Shown here: one piece after another, positions 7,917 to 14,831 of the stretch
Layout of the letters: the number at the start of each line of letters is the position of its first letter
How positions within the stretch are numbered: position 1 is the stretch's first letter
From: JBFXJF01 sp050175155
Lineage (GTDB): Bacteria > Bacillota > Bacilli > Tepidibacillales > Tepidibacillaceae
Reading direction: 5' to 3'
DNA: 18,744 bases
NCBI GenBank assembly: GCA_050175155.1
Contig: JBFXJF010000033.1
Coordinates: forward strand, 1 to 18,744
Notes under the pieces: model-generated
The model's database searches: none
What the model was told of the DNA's origin: nothing
What the model saw: the letters and a program-made list of their open reading frames with translations, nothing else
Program-made: the position numbers and the translations under genes

Positions 7917-10340
7917 CTATGTTATATTTTTTAATATTGATTCGACTTCATTAGCCGACATGGGTTTATAAAAATAATAACCTTGAATTTTGCCACACGA
8001 ACTATCTCTCAAGTAATTAAACTGGTCTTTTGTTTCAACACCTTCAGCCAATACTTCAACTCCAAGATTCTCTGCAATCTGAATAATGCTTTTGATAATT
8101 GCTCTATCTTTTTGTGATTTAGAAGATATCCCCTGCACAAATTCAATATCTATTTTTAATAAGTCAATCGGGAATATCTTAAGTCGGCTAAAAGATGAGT
8201 GGCCCGTTCCAAAATCATCTATGGATATTGAAACTCCAAGGTTTTTTATCTCCTGTATTCTCGGTAATATGTAAGGTTCTTCATTAAAAGCTATGCTTTC
8301 CGTAATCTCAATCTGCAAATTTCTTGCATCCATTTCATTAGCAGCTAGTATATTTTTTATCTTATAAGCGATACTAGGGTCTTTTAACTGTATTAATGAT
8401 AAGTTAACAGAGATGTTAATATCTTTATTATAAATATTTCGGAATTTTTTAAGCTGCTCACAAGCAGTCTGCATAACCCATAATCCTATTGGTTTAATTA
8501 ACCCCGTTTGTTCTGCCATAGGTATAAAAGTTATCGGGGAGATCATTCCATATTCTTCATTGTTCCAACGCAAAAGTGCTTCAAATCCACATATTTCTTT
8601 TGTTTCTACTTTTACTTGAGGTTGGTAATGGAGAAATAATTCATTTTTTTCGAGTGCCCTGTATAAACTGTTCGTTAACCTTAGCTTTTTGACGATATCT
8701 TCTTTTATTTCTGGGGTACAATATATGCATTGTTTTTTCCCTTTGTTTTTCGCTGAATACATTGCTATATTAGCGTTTTTTATTAATGACTCTGAATCCT
8801 CTCCGTCAATAGGATATACCGCGACACCAATGCTGGCTGAGACAAAATATTCATCATTTTTAAAAGATATAGGATTTTTTAAAATATCAATTATTTTGTT
8901 TGATGTTTTATAAAGGTCTTCAATTTTTTCAATGTCGGAAATCATTATAATAAATTCATCCCCACCAAATCTAGCAATAGTATCTTGCTCTCTTAAACAT
9001 GAGGAGAGCTGTTCTGCAAACTGCTTCAGTACTATATCACCGCTTGAATGTCCCAGAGTATCATTGATTGATTTAAAAGAGTCAAAATCAAGAAACATTA
9101 CACCAATTAGTGAAGCATTTCTTTTTGCTATAAGTATTGATTTGTTTAAACGATTCATAAATAGATCTCTATTTGGGAGACCTGTCAGTGAATCATAATA
9201 AGCCAGTTTATATAGTTTTCTTTCAGACTCTTCAAGACTATTTCTTTGACTATTAATTCTATCAATATAAGCAACTGCTTTATTCTTATAAGTTTTTATT
9301 AAAAAAACAAGCATCAGTGCACCTAAATAAGAAATAATTCCAGGTAACGATTCGGTTGACTTACTGACAATAAAATATCCCACCGAGCCTAATAAATTCG
9401 TTGTATTCATTAAAACAGCTGCTATATATCCTGGTTTGTTTTCTTTAATTACCAGATAGATTGAAATTAACAACTGTAATTGAGTTATTATTCCTCTATA
9501 AGTAGAATCCTTTAAATTAATGAATCCATTACTTGTGCTTTCTGTTGAAAGGCCAACTAGAAAAAAAGAAATGATTACATAAAGAGTAACGCTGACAATT
9601 ATGTTCATATAGCTTGATTTATTACCGATTGGTTCTGATATTTTGAAACTATCTACTTTGAGTACATGATATATTGCGAGGATTGGTATCAGCATAATAA
9701 CCGGCGCCATTTGAGGTAAATTAGAAAAGACGCTACTCAATATAACATCGGTTAATGATCCAACAATCAGAGCCGCTATTATAGATGCAAAAATTGTGCG
9801 CGATTGTTTTTTTATGGTGGAGTCCGAGGATTTTCTACCCCATTGATACACAAGTATTAACACCATAACTGTATAGCTAATGTAGTAAACATAAAAGAAT
9901 ATATCCCAAATGTTGTTTTCGGATACGTTCACCCAACCATATTCTGTGAGATAAAGTTGATATGGTGTAGGATTAATATTGTTTGGAACTGCAAAGGAGA
10001 ATATTGTAATTATAGCGGGTATATAAAGAATTAAATATGACCACCATTTCTTAAGCTTTGTTGTTCTGCCAGTAATTATTAATATAAAGTGAAGAAGAAT
10101 GGCATAAGCAGCGCCCCAACCAATGGCTGAAAATCTTCGCCAGATTTCACATGTTGCAACATTAGGCGCAATGGTTGCAAGTGCTAGCCCTGAAGACCAT
10201 AAGGTAATTGCTATTATTAAAGCAAAAAAAATTCGGTTAGCAGGTGCTTTATAATTATTTTGTAACACAAGGATACCACTGGATAGCAAAACAACACATA
10301 CTGAAAAGAATAGTATAGAAAAAAGTGATGTGTTAAGCAT
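7917..10340 (-). CDS. Membrane-bound GGDEF-EAL cyclic-di-GMP signalling protein with HisKA_7TM-like sensor
   Basis: This 807-residue protein should make and/or break the second messenger cyclic di-GMP at the membrane. Residues 5-229 hold seven predicted membrane segments resembling the N-terminal 7TM region of some histidine kinases. A second block of about four segments follows (245-350). The GGDEF domain (about 375-540) has exact GGDEF (459-463) and an intact RxxD inhibitory site (REQD, 450-453). The EAL domain (about 555-805) keeps EALLR (587-591), Asn646, Glu678, Asp708-Asp709, Lys729, Glu766 and Gln786. Both activities therefore look intact, and the net direction cannot be predicted. An AGGAG lies 8 bp before the ATG. 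It is transcribed alone and ends at the hairpin at 7855-7901. The input signal is unknown, and the proline genes next door are only a neighbour. Confidence 0.93.
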   Translation of the reverse strand: MLNTSLFSILFFSVCVVLLSSGILVLQNNYKAPANRIFFALIIAITLWSSGLALATIAPNVATCEIWRRFSAIGWGAAYAILLHFILIITGRTTKLKKWWSYLILYIPAIITIFSFAVPNNINPTPYQLYLTEYGWVNVSENNIWDIFFYVYYISYTVMVLILVYQWGRKSSDSTIKKQSRTIFASIIAALIVGSLTDVILSSVFSNLPQMAPVIMLIPILAIYHVLKVDSFKISEPIGNKSSYMNIIVSVTLYVIISFFLVGLSTESTSNGFINLKDSTYRGIITQLQLLISIYLVIKENKPGYIAAVLMNTTNLLGSVGYFIVSKSTESLPGIISYLGALMLVFLIKTYKNKAVAYIDRINSQRNSLEESERKLYKLAYYDSLTGLPNRDLFMNRLNKSILIAKRNASLIGVMFLDFDSFKSINDTLGHSSGDIVLKQFAEQLSSCLREQDTIARFGGDEFIIMISDIEKIEDLYKTSNKIIDILKNPISFKNDEYFVSASIGVAVYPIDGEDSESLIKNANIAMYSAKNKGKKQCIYCTPEIKEDIVKKLRLTNSLYRALEKNELFLHYQPQVKVETKEICGFEALLRWNNEEYGMISPITFIPMAEQTGLIKPIGLWVMQTACEQLKKFRNIYNKDINISVNLSLIQLKDPSIAYKIKNILAANEMDARNLQIEITESIAFNEEPYILPRIQEIKNLGVSISIDDFGTGHSSFSRLKIFPIDLLKIDIEFVQGISSKSQKDRAIIKSIIQIAENLGVEVLAEGVETKDQFNYLRDSSCGKIQGYYFYKPMSANEVESILKNIT

Positions 10341-10527
10341 CCTCCCAACTCCTGTCTCTTATAAACTAAAATGTGTTGCATTCGCTATTTAAGAGGTTGA
10401 AATATCCTAGAACTTTTCTATAACTAATAATTACTGTTATTTGGAGATGAGAAAATTAAATATTATATATATAATAGCATAAAAAATGGTTATAAAAATG
10501 TAATTATTATGAATTTTATTAACCATC

Positions 10528-10557
10528 AACTGAGTCTTATTTATGATTAAAGGTGTT
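10528..10557 (+). repeat. 30-bp direct repeat, copy 1 (left of palindrome)
   Basis: This begins AACTGAGTCTT and ends ATTAAAGGTGTT. It matches copy 2 at 10696-10725 in 27 of 30 positions, with an offset of 168 bp. Both copies are outside the 95-bp palindrome, one on each side. Confidence 0.85.
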
Positions 10558-10564
10558 TGGTTAT

Positions 10565-10659
10565 GACGGTAAATTAATATCTGCGCTTCTTCTCTTGTTT
10601 ATCCTTCGGGGTTAAGTTTTATAGCACAAAGGAAGGCACGTAGATATTAATTTACCGTC
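10565..10659. repeat. 95-bp palindromic element with perfect 18-bp terminal inverted repeats
   Basis: GACGGTAAATTAATATCT (10565-10582) is the exact reverse complement of 10642-10659. Pairing continues inward with bulges: GCG 10583-10585 with CGT 10639-10641, then pyrimidine-rich 10586-10598 with purine-rich 10626-10636, leaving a central region of about 27 bases. No open reading frame or T-tract is present, so it is neither a gene nor a normal terminator. The shape suggests a small dispersed palindrome or MITE-like element, or a strongly structured leader. Other copies cannot be checked within this window. Confidence 0.8.
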
Positions 10660-10703
10660 TTGAACTAGTGTATCTGAACTAAGTGGAAAAATCTGAACTA
10701 AGT
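10660..10703 (+). repeat. Three short TGAACTA repeats upstream of the mtnN promoter
   Basis: A 13-bp sequence, ATCTGAACTAAGT, occurs exactly twice (10672-10684 and 10691-10703), 19 bp apart. A related TTGAACTAG lies at 10660-10668, touching the end of the palindrome. The last copy overlaps direct repeat copy 2. Regular short repeats just upstream of a promoter may be protein-binding sites. Confidence 0.7.
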
Positions 10704-10725
10704 CTTCTTTATAATTAAAGGTGTT
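10696..10725 (+). repeat. 30-bp direct repeat, copy 2 (right of palindrome)
   Basis: This is the partner of the repeat at 10528-10557, with differences at repeat positions 5, 12 and 18 only. It overlaps the last TGAACTA motif and the proposed -35 box of the mtnN promoter, so copy 1 may be a remnant of the same upstream sequence. Confidence 0.85.
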
Positions 10726-10736
10726 ATGTATATAAT
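10708..10736 (+). promoter_or_regulatory. Probable sigma-A promoter for mtnN-luxS
   Basis: TTTATA (10708-10713) and a perfect TATAAT (10731-10736) are 17 bp apart, about 60 bp before mtnN. The -10 is consensus and the -35 is partial. Confidence 0.5.
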
Positions 10737-10794
10737 AATGAAGACGTAATTTTAGCGTGGTTTTCTATTAGATAGAGGAAGGTGTATAGATGAT

Positions 10795-11496
10795 ATGAGA
10801 ATAGGCATTATTGGAGCTATGGAAGAAGAGGTTAAGATACTCAAGGAAAAGATAAATAACCGAGAAGATAATATAATAGCTGGTTGTGAGTTTTATATTG
10901 GGACAATAGATGGTATAGAAGTTGTAATTTTAAAGTCTGGCATAGGCAAGGTAAATGCGGCGATAGGAACAACGTTATTAATTCATATATATAAACCTGA
11001 TTATATTATTAATACAGGCTCTGCCGGAGGATTTAATAAGGATCTTAAAGTGGGGGACATTGTTATATCAAGGGAATTGCGTTATCATGATGTAGATGCT
11101 ACTGTTTTTGGTTACGAGTATGGTCAGGTTCCAGGTATGCCGCCTTTATACTCACCTGATTATAAGCTTGTTGAAATTGCTAAAAAGTGTTCAGCGGATT
11201 TAGATGTTAACGTAGTTGAAGGGCTTATTACCTCGAGTGACTCTTTTATGGGAGATATTAAAAAAGTAGACGAGGTTAAGAATCTTTTTCCCGACGTTCA
11301 CGCTGCTGAAATGGAATCTACAGCGATTGCACAAGTATGTTCTCAATTTAAAGTACCTTTTGTGATTATTCGTTCCCTATCAGATATTGCAGGAAGTGAC
11401 GCAAAAGTCTCTTATGATAATTTTTTAGAGAAGGCTTCGTTAAACTCTGCGGAGTTAGTTATATTAATGTTAAAGGAGATAGATTCTAATGGATAG
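10795..11496 (+). CDS. mtnN: 5'-methylthioadenosine/S-adenosylhomocysteine nucleosidase
   Basis: MtnN (Pfs) removes adenine from S-adenosylhomocysteine and methylthioadenosine, relieving inhibition of methyltransferases and giving S-ribosylhomocysteine to LuxS. It has 233 residues, the usual length. It opens with MRIGIIGAMEEEV, carrying general acid Glu12. Glu174 in AEMESTAIA binds the ribose, and Asp197 in RSLSDIAG protonates adenine. Its last 8 bp overlap luxS, which performs the next step, so the pair is almost certainly translationally coupled. The AGGAAGG sequence (10776-10782) sits rather far (12 bp) from this ATG but 7 bp from an ATG at 10790. The latter opens a two-codon frame, ATG-ATA-TGA, whose stop overlaps the mtnN start. 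The mtnN start itself is fixed by the conserved N-terminus. Confidence 0.97.
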   Translation: MRIGIIGAMEEEVKILKEKINNREDNIIAGCEFYIGTIDGIEVVILKSGIGKVNAAIGTTLLIHIYKPDYIINTGSAGGFNKDLKVGDIVISRELRYHDVDATVFGYEYGQVPGMPPLYSPDYKLVEIAKKCSADLDVNVVEGLITSSDSFMGDIKKVDEVKNLFPDVHAAEMESTAIAQVCSQFKVPFVIIRSLSDIAGSDAKVSYDNFLEKASLNSAELVILMLKEIDSNG

Positions 11497-11950
11497 AAAA
11501 ATGAATGTTGAAAGTTTTAATCTAGATCACACAAAGGTAAAGGCACCATATATTCGTCTAGTAGGTGTTATTAAAGGTGAGTATGGGGATGTAATAAACA
11601 AATACGATATTCGCTTTTGCCAACCAAATAAAGAGTACATGGAGATGCCTGCATTACATGCTCTAGAACATTTATTAGCAGAAAACGTTAGGAATCATCT
11701 TGATAAGGTAATAGATTTAAGTCCGATGGGGTGTCAAACAGGATTTTATCTCACTGTGCTAAATATTGCTGATGAGGAATTGGTATTTGATGCGATTGAG
11801 AAAACTTTACAAGATGTAGTAGCTGCAACAGATATTCCTGCAGCAAACGAAATTCAATGTGGAAATGCAGCGAGCCATAGTCTTGAAGGCGCTAAAGAAT
11901 ATGCTACTAGGATGTTAAATAAGAGAAATGAATGGAAAGAAGTTTTTTAA
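11489..11950 (+). CDS. luxS: S-ribosylhomocysteine lyase LuxS (AI-2 synthase)
   Basis: LuxS splits S-ribosylhomocysteine into homocysteine and DPD, the precursor of autoinducer-2. Its 153 residues are the normal length. The metal-binding residues are seen as HALEH (His57, His61) and Cys124 in EIQCGNAASHS, with the catalytic Cys82 in MGCQTGFY. The start ATG lies inside the end of mtnN, after an AAAGGAG site, giving a two-gene Pfs-LuxS recycling unit. No terminator is visible in the 67 bp before the next gene, so read-through into it is possible. No Lsr or LuxP-type AI-2 receptor is present in the window, so a metabolic role is the safer reading. Confidence 0.98.
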   Translation: MDRKMNVESFNLDHTKVKAPYIRLVGVIKGEYGDVINKYDIRFCQPNKEYMEMPALHALEHLLAENVRNHLDKVIDLSPMGCQTGFYLTVLNIADEELVFDAIEKTLQDVVAATDIPAANEIQCGNAASHSLEGAKEYATRMLNKRNEWKEVF

Positions 11951-12017
11951 TCTACGTTATAAGAAAAACTAACTTAGGTGAAACTAAAGGCAAAACTTAA
12001 AGTTACGGAGGAACATA

Positions 12018-12971
12018 ATGAGTTCTTATATCCTTCCCTTTGATTTTGCCTTTTTAACCGTTCTTATCCTAGTTCCAATTTTAAGTAGAGTAGCATTTAA
12101 GCTTAACTTTGTTGATTTACCTAATATTAGGAAAACTCACAAAGGACCTGTTCCATTATTGGGAGGTTTAGCAATATATCTTGGGTACATGATTACAATG
12201 TTCTTATGTGTGGATGATTCTAGATTAAAGACAGCTATAATTATTAGTAGCACCTTAATAGTTAGCATAGGTCTAATCGATGATTACTATAAATCCAAAA
12301 AAAAAGATTTTTCATCACTACCAAAAATAATAATTCAAATTATTGTTGCAGTAATTTTATATAGCTTTGGTATCAAAATAACTGGGATAAGTTCTATCTT
12401 TGACGGAGGAATGATCTTCTTTTCAGCGGAGATATCTCTGGTAGTAACGTTAATTTGGGTTGTTAGTCTTATGAATATGATTAATTTTTTGGATGGAGCA
12501 GATGGGTTGGCAGGTGGGATTGCAATAATTTCATCAATGACCTTGTTTCTTATTTCTTACGTAAAGGGTTTAGACGTAATATCATTATTATCAATTATTC
12601 TTATGGGGACAACCATAGGATTTTTGTTATATAATTTTTATCCAGCGAGAATTTATATGGGGGATACGGGATCAGTTTTTTTAGGGCTAATGTTGGCAAT
12701 AATTTCGATAGAGGGTGCACTGAAAAGCGCAACCTTACTTTCAATTATGATGGTTATTTTCGTATTCGGAGTGCCTATTTTTGACACAATAATAGTCTTT
12801 TTTAACAGATGGAAGAACCATAAACCTTTATATACGGCGGATCGGACACATGTCCACCACCGACTATTAAAAAAAGGATACAGTATCAAGCAAACCGTAG
12901 GTCTAATTTATATCGTAAGTCTAATTTTTTCCGTAGTATCCATTGGAATATTGGTGTGGATAATGTTTTAA
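12018..12971 (+). CDS. tagO: Undecaprenyl-phosphate sugar-1-phosphate transferase (TagO/WecA family)
   Basis: This membrane enzyme transfers an N-acetylhexosamine-1-phosphate, in this family usually GlcNAc-1-P from UDP-GlcNAc, to undecaprenyl phosphate. That starts wall teichoic acid, teichuronic acid or a related polymer. At 317 residues it is slightly shorter than B. subtilis TagO. Motifs in order are DLPNIRKTHKGPVPLLGGLA (33-52), GLIDDYY with Asp88-Asp89, NMINFLDGADGLAGG with Asn156, Asp159 and Asp162, YPARIYMGDTGS with Asp216, PIFDT (253-257) and the family-typical HVHHRL (278-283). About ten hydrophobic segments fill the rest. The DLPN opening and HxHHR motif separate it from MraY. It has its own GGAGG site. 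The exact sugar and polymer are not shown by the sequence. Confidence 0.88.
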   Translation: MSSYILPFDFAFLTVLILVPILSRVAFKLNFVDLPNIRKTHKGPVPLLGGLAIYLGYMITMFLCVDDSRLKTAIIISSTLIVSIGLIDDYYKSKKKDFSSLPKIIIQIIVAVILYSFGIKITGISSIFDGGMIFFSAEISLVVTLIWVVSLMNMINFLDGADGLAGGIAIISSMTLFLISYVKGLDVISLLSIILMGTTIGFLLYNFYPARIYMGDTGSVFLGLMLAIISIEGALKSATLLSIMMVIFVFGVPIFDTIIVFFNRWKNHKPLYTADRTHVHHRLLKKGYSIKQTVGLIYIVSLIFSVVSIGILVWIMF

Positions 12972-13054
12972 AGCTAATAACCTGTTTAATAAACTATACT
13001 TTTATGATATCATTTTCATAATTCAGATTATCTTTGCGTAGGAGGTGGCAATTA

Positions 13055-13345
13055 ATGAATATTTCTAAAAAAGAGGTTGAGCACGTTGCTAATCTAAGTA
13101 GATTAATTTTATCGGATAACGAGGTTAATCTTTATACAGAGCAACTTAATTCAATATTACATTTTGTAGAAAAGTTAAACGAGATAGATACAAGCGAAGT
13201 AAAACCAACAAGCCATGCTTTAGAAATAATAAATGCTTTTAGAGAAGACAAAGTAAGTGAGTCTATATCTGTTGAGAAAGCTTTAAAAAATGCACCTGAT
13301 TCAATGGATGGGCAGTTTAAAGTTCCTGCAGTAATGGAAGGGTAG
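13055..13345 (+). CDS. gatC: Aspartyl/glutamyl-tRNA amidotransferase subunit C
   Basis: GatC is the small scaffold that wraps around GatA and holds it to GatB. From the ATG at 13055 it has 96 residues, typical of the family, with VEHVANLSRLILSD near the N-terminus and DVKPT-like SEVKPTSHA and FREDKV in the middle. A strong AGGAGGTGG site at 13040-13048 precedes this ATG by about 6 bp. An upstream in-frame TTG at 13034 would place that site inside the gene and add a non-conserved MRRRWQL, so I reject it. It is the first gene of gatCAB, with 15 bp to gatA. Confidence 0.97.
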   Translation: MNISKKEVEHVANLSRLILSDNEVNLYTEQLNSILHFVEKLNEIDTSEVKPTSHALEIINAFREDKVSESISVEKALKNAPDSMDGQFKVPAVMEG

Positions 13346-13360
13346 AAAGGGGGAAGAAAC

Positions 13361-14827
13361 TTGTCATTATTTGATTTAACTATTAGCGAAATACATAGCA
13401 GATTAAGAAATAGAGAGATAACAGCTACTGATCTAGTAAATGAATCTTTAGGAAGAATAGAGAAGGTAGAACGAGATGTACAAGCATTTATTTCATTGGA
13501 TAAAGAGAACGCACTTAATAAAGCAAAAGAAATAGATGTTAGTTTGACCCAATCTGAGAATATCGGAATTCTTGCAGGTTTACCAGCTGGAATTAAAGAT
13601 AACATCGTAACAGAAGGGGTTATAACTACCTGCGGTAGTAAGATATTGGCGAACTACAATCCTATATATAGTTCCACAGTTTATAAGAAAATACTTGCTA
13701 GCCAATCAATTATGATTGGAAAAACAAATATGGATGAGTTCGCGATGGGTTCCTCGACTGAGTACTCAAGCTTTCATCCAACATATAATCCATGGAACCT
13801 AGATTATGTACCTGGTGGATCGAGTGGTGGTTCTGCAGCGGCTGTTGCTGCTAGAGAAGTCTACTACGCACTTGGTTCTGATACAGGAGGCTCGATTCGT
13901 CAACCAGCCTCATACACAGGCGTAGTCGGTTTAAAACCAACTTACGGTTTAGTATCACGTTTTGGGTTAGTGGCATTTGCATCCTCACTAGACCAGATTG
14001 GTCCAATAACCAAAAACGTTGAAGACTCAGCAAGCGTATTGCAAGCCATTGTTGGATATGATGAAAGAGACTCTACTTCAGCGAATGTCGAGATTCCTGA
14101 TTATAAGTCTTCGTTGACTGGTGAAATTAAAGGTCTAAGGATAGGAATACCTAAGGAATATTTAGGAGAAGGAATAGATCTAGAAGTAAAAGTGAAAATA
14201 ATGGAGGCCATTAAAACCTTTCAAGGACTCGGTGCTATCTGCGAAGAAGTCTCATTACCACATAGCGATTATGCAGTAGCAACATATTATATTATTGCCC
14301 CTGCGGAGGCGTCTTCCAACTTAGCAAGATATGATGGTGTTCGCTATGGTGTTAGAACTGATTCTGCAGAAAATCTAATTGATATGTATAAAAAGACACG
14401 TAGTGAAGGTTTTGGAGATGAAGTAAAAAGACGGATTATGCTAGGAACTTACGCTCTTAGCTCTGGATATTATGATGCTTACTACCTAAAGGCTCAACAA
14501 GTCAGAACCTTAATTAAACAAGACTTCGAGCAAGTGTTTGCAAAATATGACTTGATATTGGGACCAACGGTTCCAACAACTGCATTTAAAATAGGTGAGA
14601 ATATTAATAATCCACTAACAATGTATTTGAATGATATCTTAACAGTACCAATTAACTTGGCAGGGTTACCAGCTATTAGTATTCCATGCGGATTAGTTGA
14701 GGGTCTTCCTGTTGGTCTCCAACTAGTAGGTAACTATTTTGATGAAAAAACAATATTACGTGCTAGTTACGCATTCGAACAGAGTACTGATCATCATAAA
14801 TTAAAAGCACAATTGGTTAGGGGGTGA
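13361..14827 (+). CDS. gatA: Aspartyl/glutamyl-tRNA amidotransferase subunit A
   Basis: GatA is the glutaminase of the complex: it releases ammonia from glutamine, which is channelled to GatB. It is an amidase-signature enzyme of 488 residues with the Ser-cisSer-Lys triad in place: Lys79 in AGIKDN, Ser154 in PGGSSGGSA and Ser178 in DTGGSIRQPA. The start is TTG at 13361, supported by AAAGGGGG at 13346-13353, 7 bp away, and by the lack of any ATG near the conserved N-terminus. It ends 4 bp before gatB, so translation of the two is likely coupled. Confidence 0.97.
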   Translation: MSLFDLTISEIHSRLRNREITATDLVNESLGRIEKVERDVQAFISLDKENALNKAKEIDVSLTQSENIGILAGLPAGIKDNIVTEGVITTCGSKILANYNPIYSSTVYKKILASQSIMIGKTNMDEFAMGSSTEYSSFHPTYNPWNLDYVPGGSSGGSAAAVAAREVYYALGSDTGGSIRQPASYTGVVGLKPTYGLVSRFGLVAFASSLDQIGPITKNVEDSASVLQAIVGYDERDSTSANVEIPDYKSSLTGEIKGLRIGIPKEYLGEGIDLEVKVKIMEAIKTFQGLGAICEEVSLPHSDYAVATYYIIAPAEASSNLARYDGVRYGVRTDSAENLIDMYKKTRSEGFGDEVKRRIMLGTYALSSGYYDAYYLKAQQVRTLIKQDFEQVFAKYDLILGPTVPTTAFKIGENINNPLTMYLNDILTVPINLAGLPAISIPCGLVEGLPVGLQLVGNYFDEKTILRASYAFEQSTDHHKLKAQLVRG

Positions 14828-14831
14828 GCAA

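Larger units (their letters stand above)
10341..10794. other. 454-bp non-coding region between the GGDEF-EAL gene and mtnN
   Basis: No protein-coding gene is seen here. The first part (10341-10500) is the AT-rich upstream region of the minus-strand GGDEF-EAL gene; it contains TATAAT-like runs near 10460 but no convincing -35. From 10528 onward it holds two 30-bp direct repeats, a 95-bp palindrome and three TGAACTA motifs, described separately, then the probable mtnN promoter and leader. I looked for a SAM (S-box) riboswitch because of the downstream genes and saw no such structure. Confidence 0.7.

Noticed and set aside
7917..10340. Plus-strand open frames opposite the GGDEF-EAL gene (around 8086-9198)
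   Set aside because: They lie within a gene with strong conserved motifs on the other strand, lack ribosome binding sites and resemble no protein.
10341..10794. SAM (S-box) riboswitch or cyclic-di-GMP riboswitch upstream of mtnN-luxS or the GGDEF-EAL gene
   Set aside because: Neither conserved core could be found. The structure present is a simple two-arm palindrome.
13034..13054. TTG start giving a 103-residue GatC
   Set aside because: It would place the strong AGGAGGTGG site inside the gene and adds a non-conserved MRRRWQL. The ATG at 13055 has the right spacing and gives the usual 96 residues.
13132..13605. 157-codon minus-strand frame opposite gatC/gatA
   Set aside because: It is a low-complexity shadow of two certain genes, crossing their junction, with no promoter or binding site.
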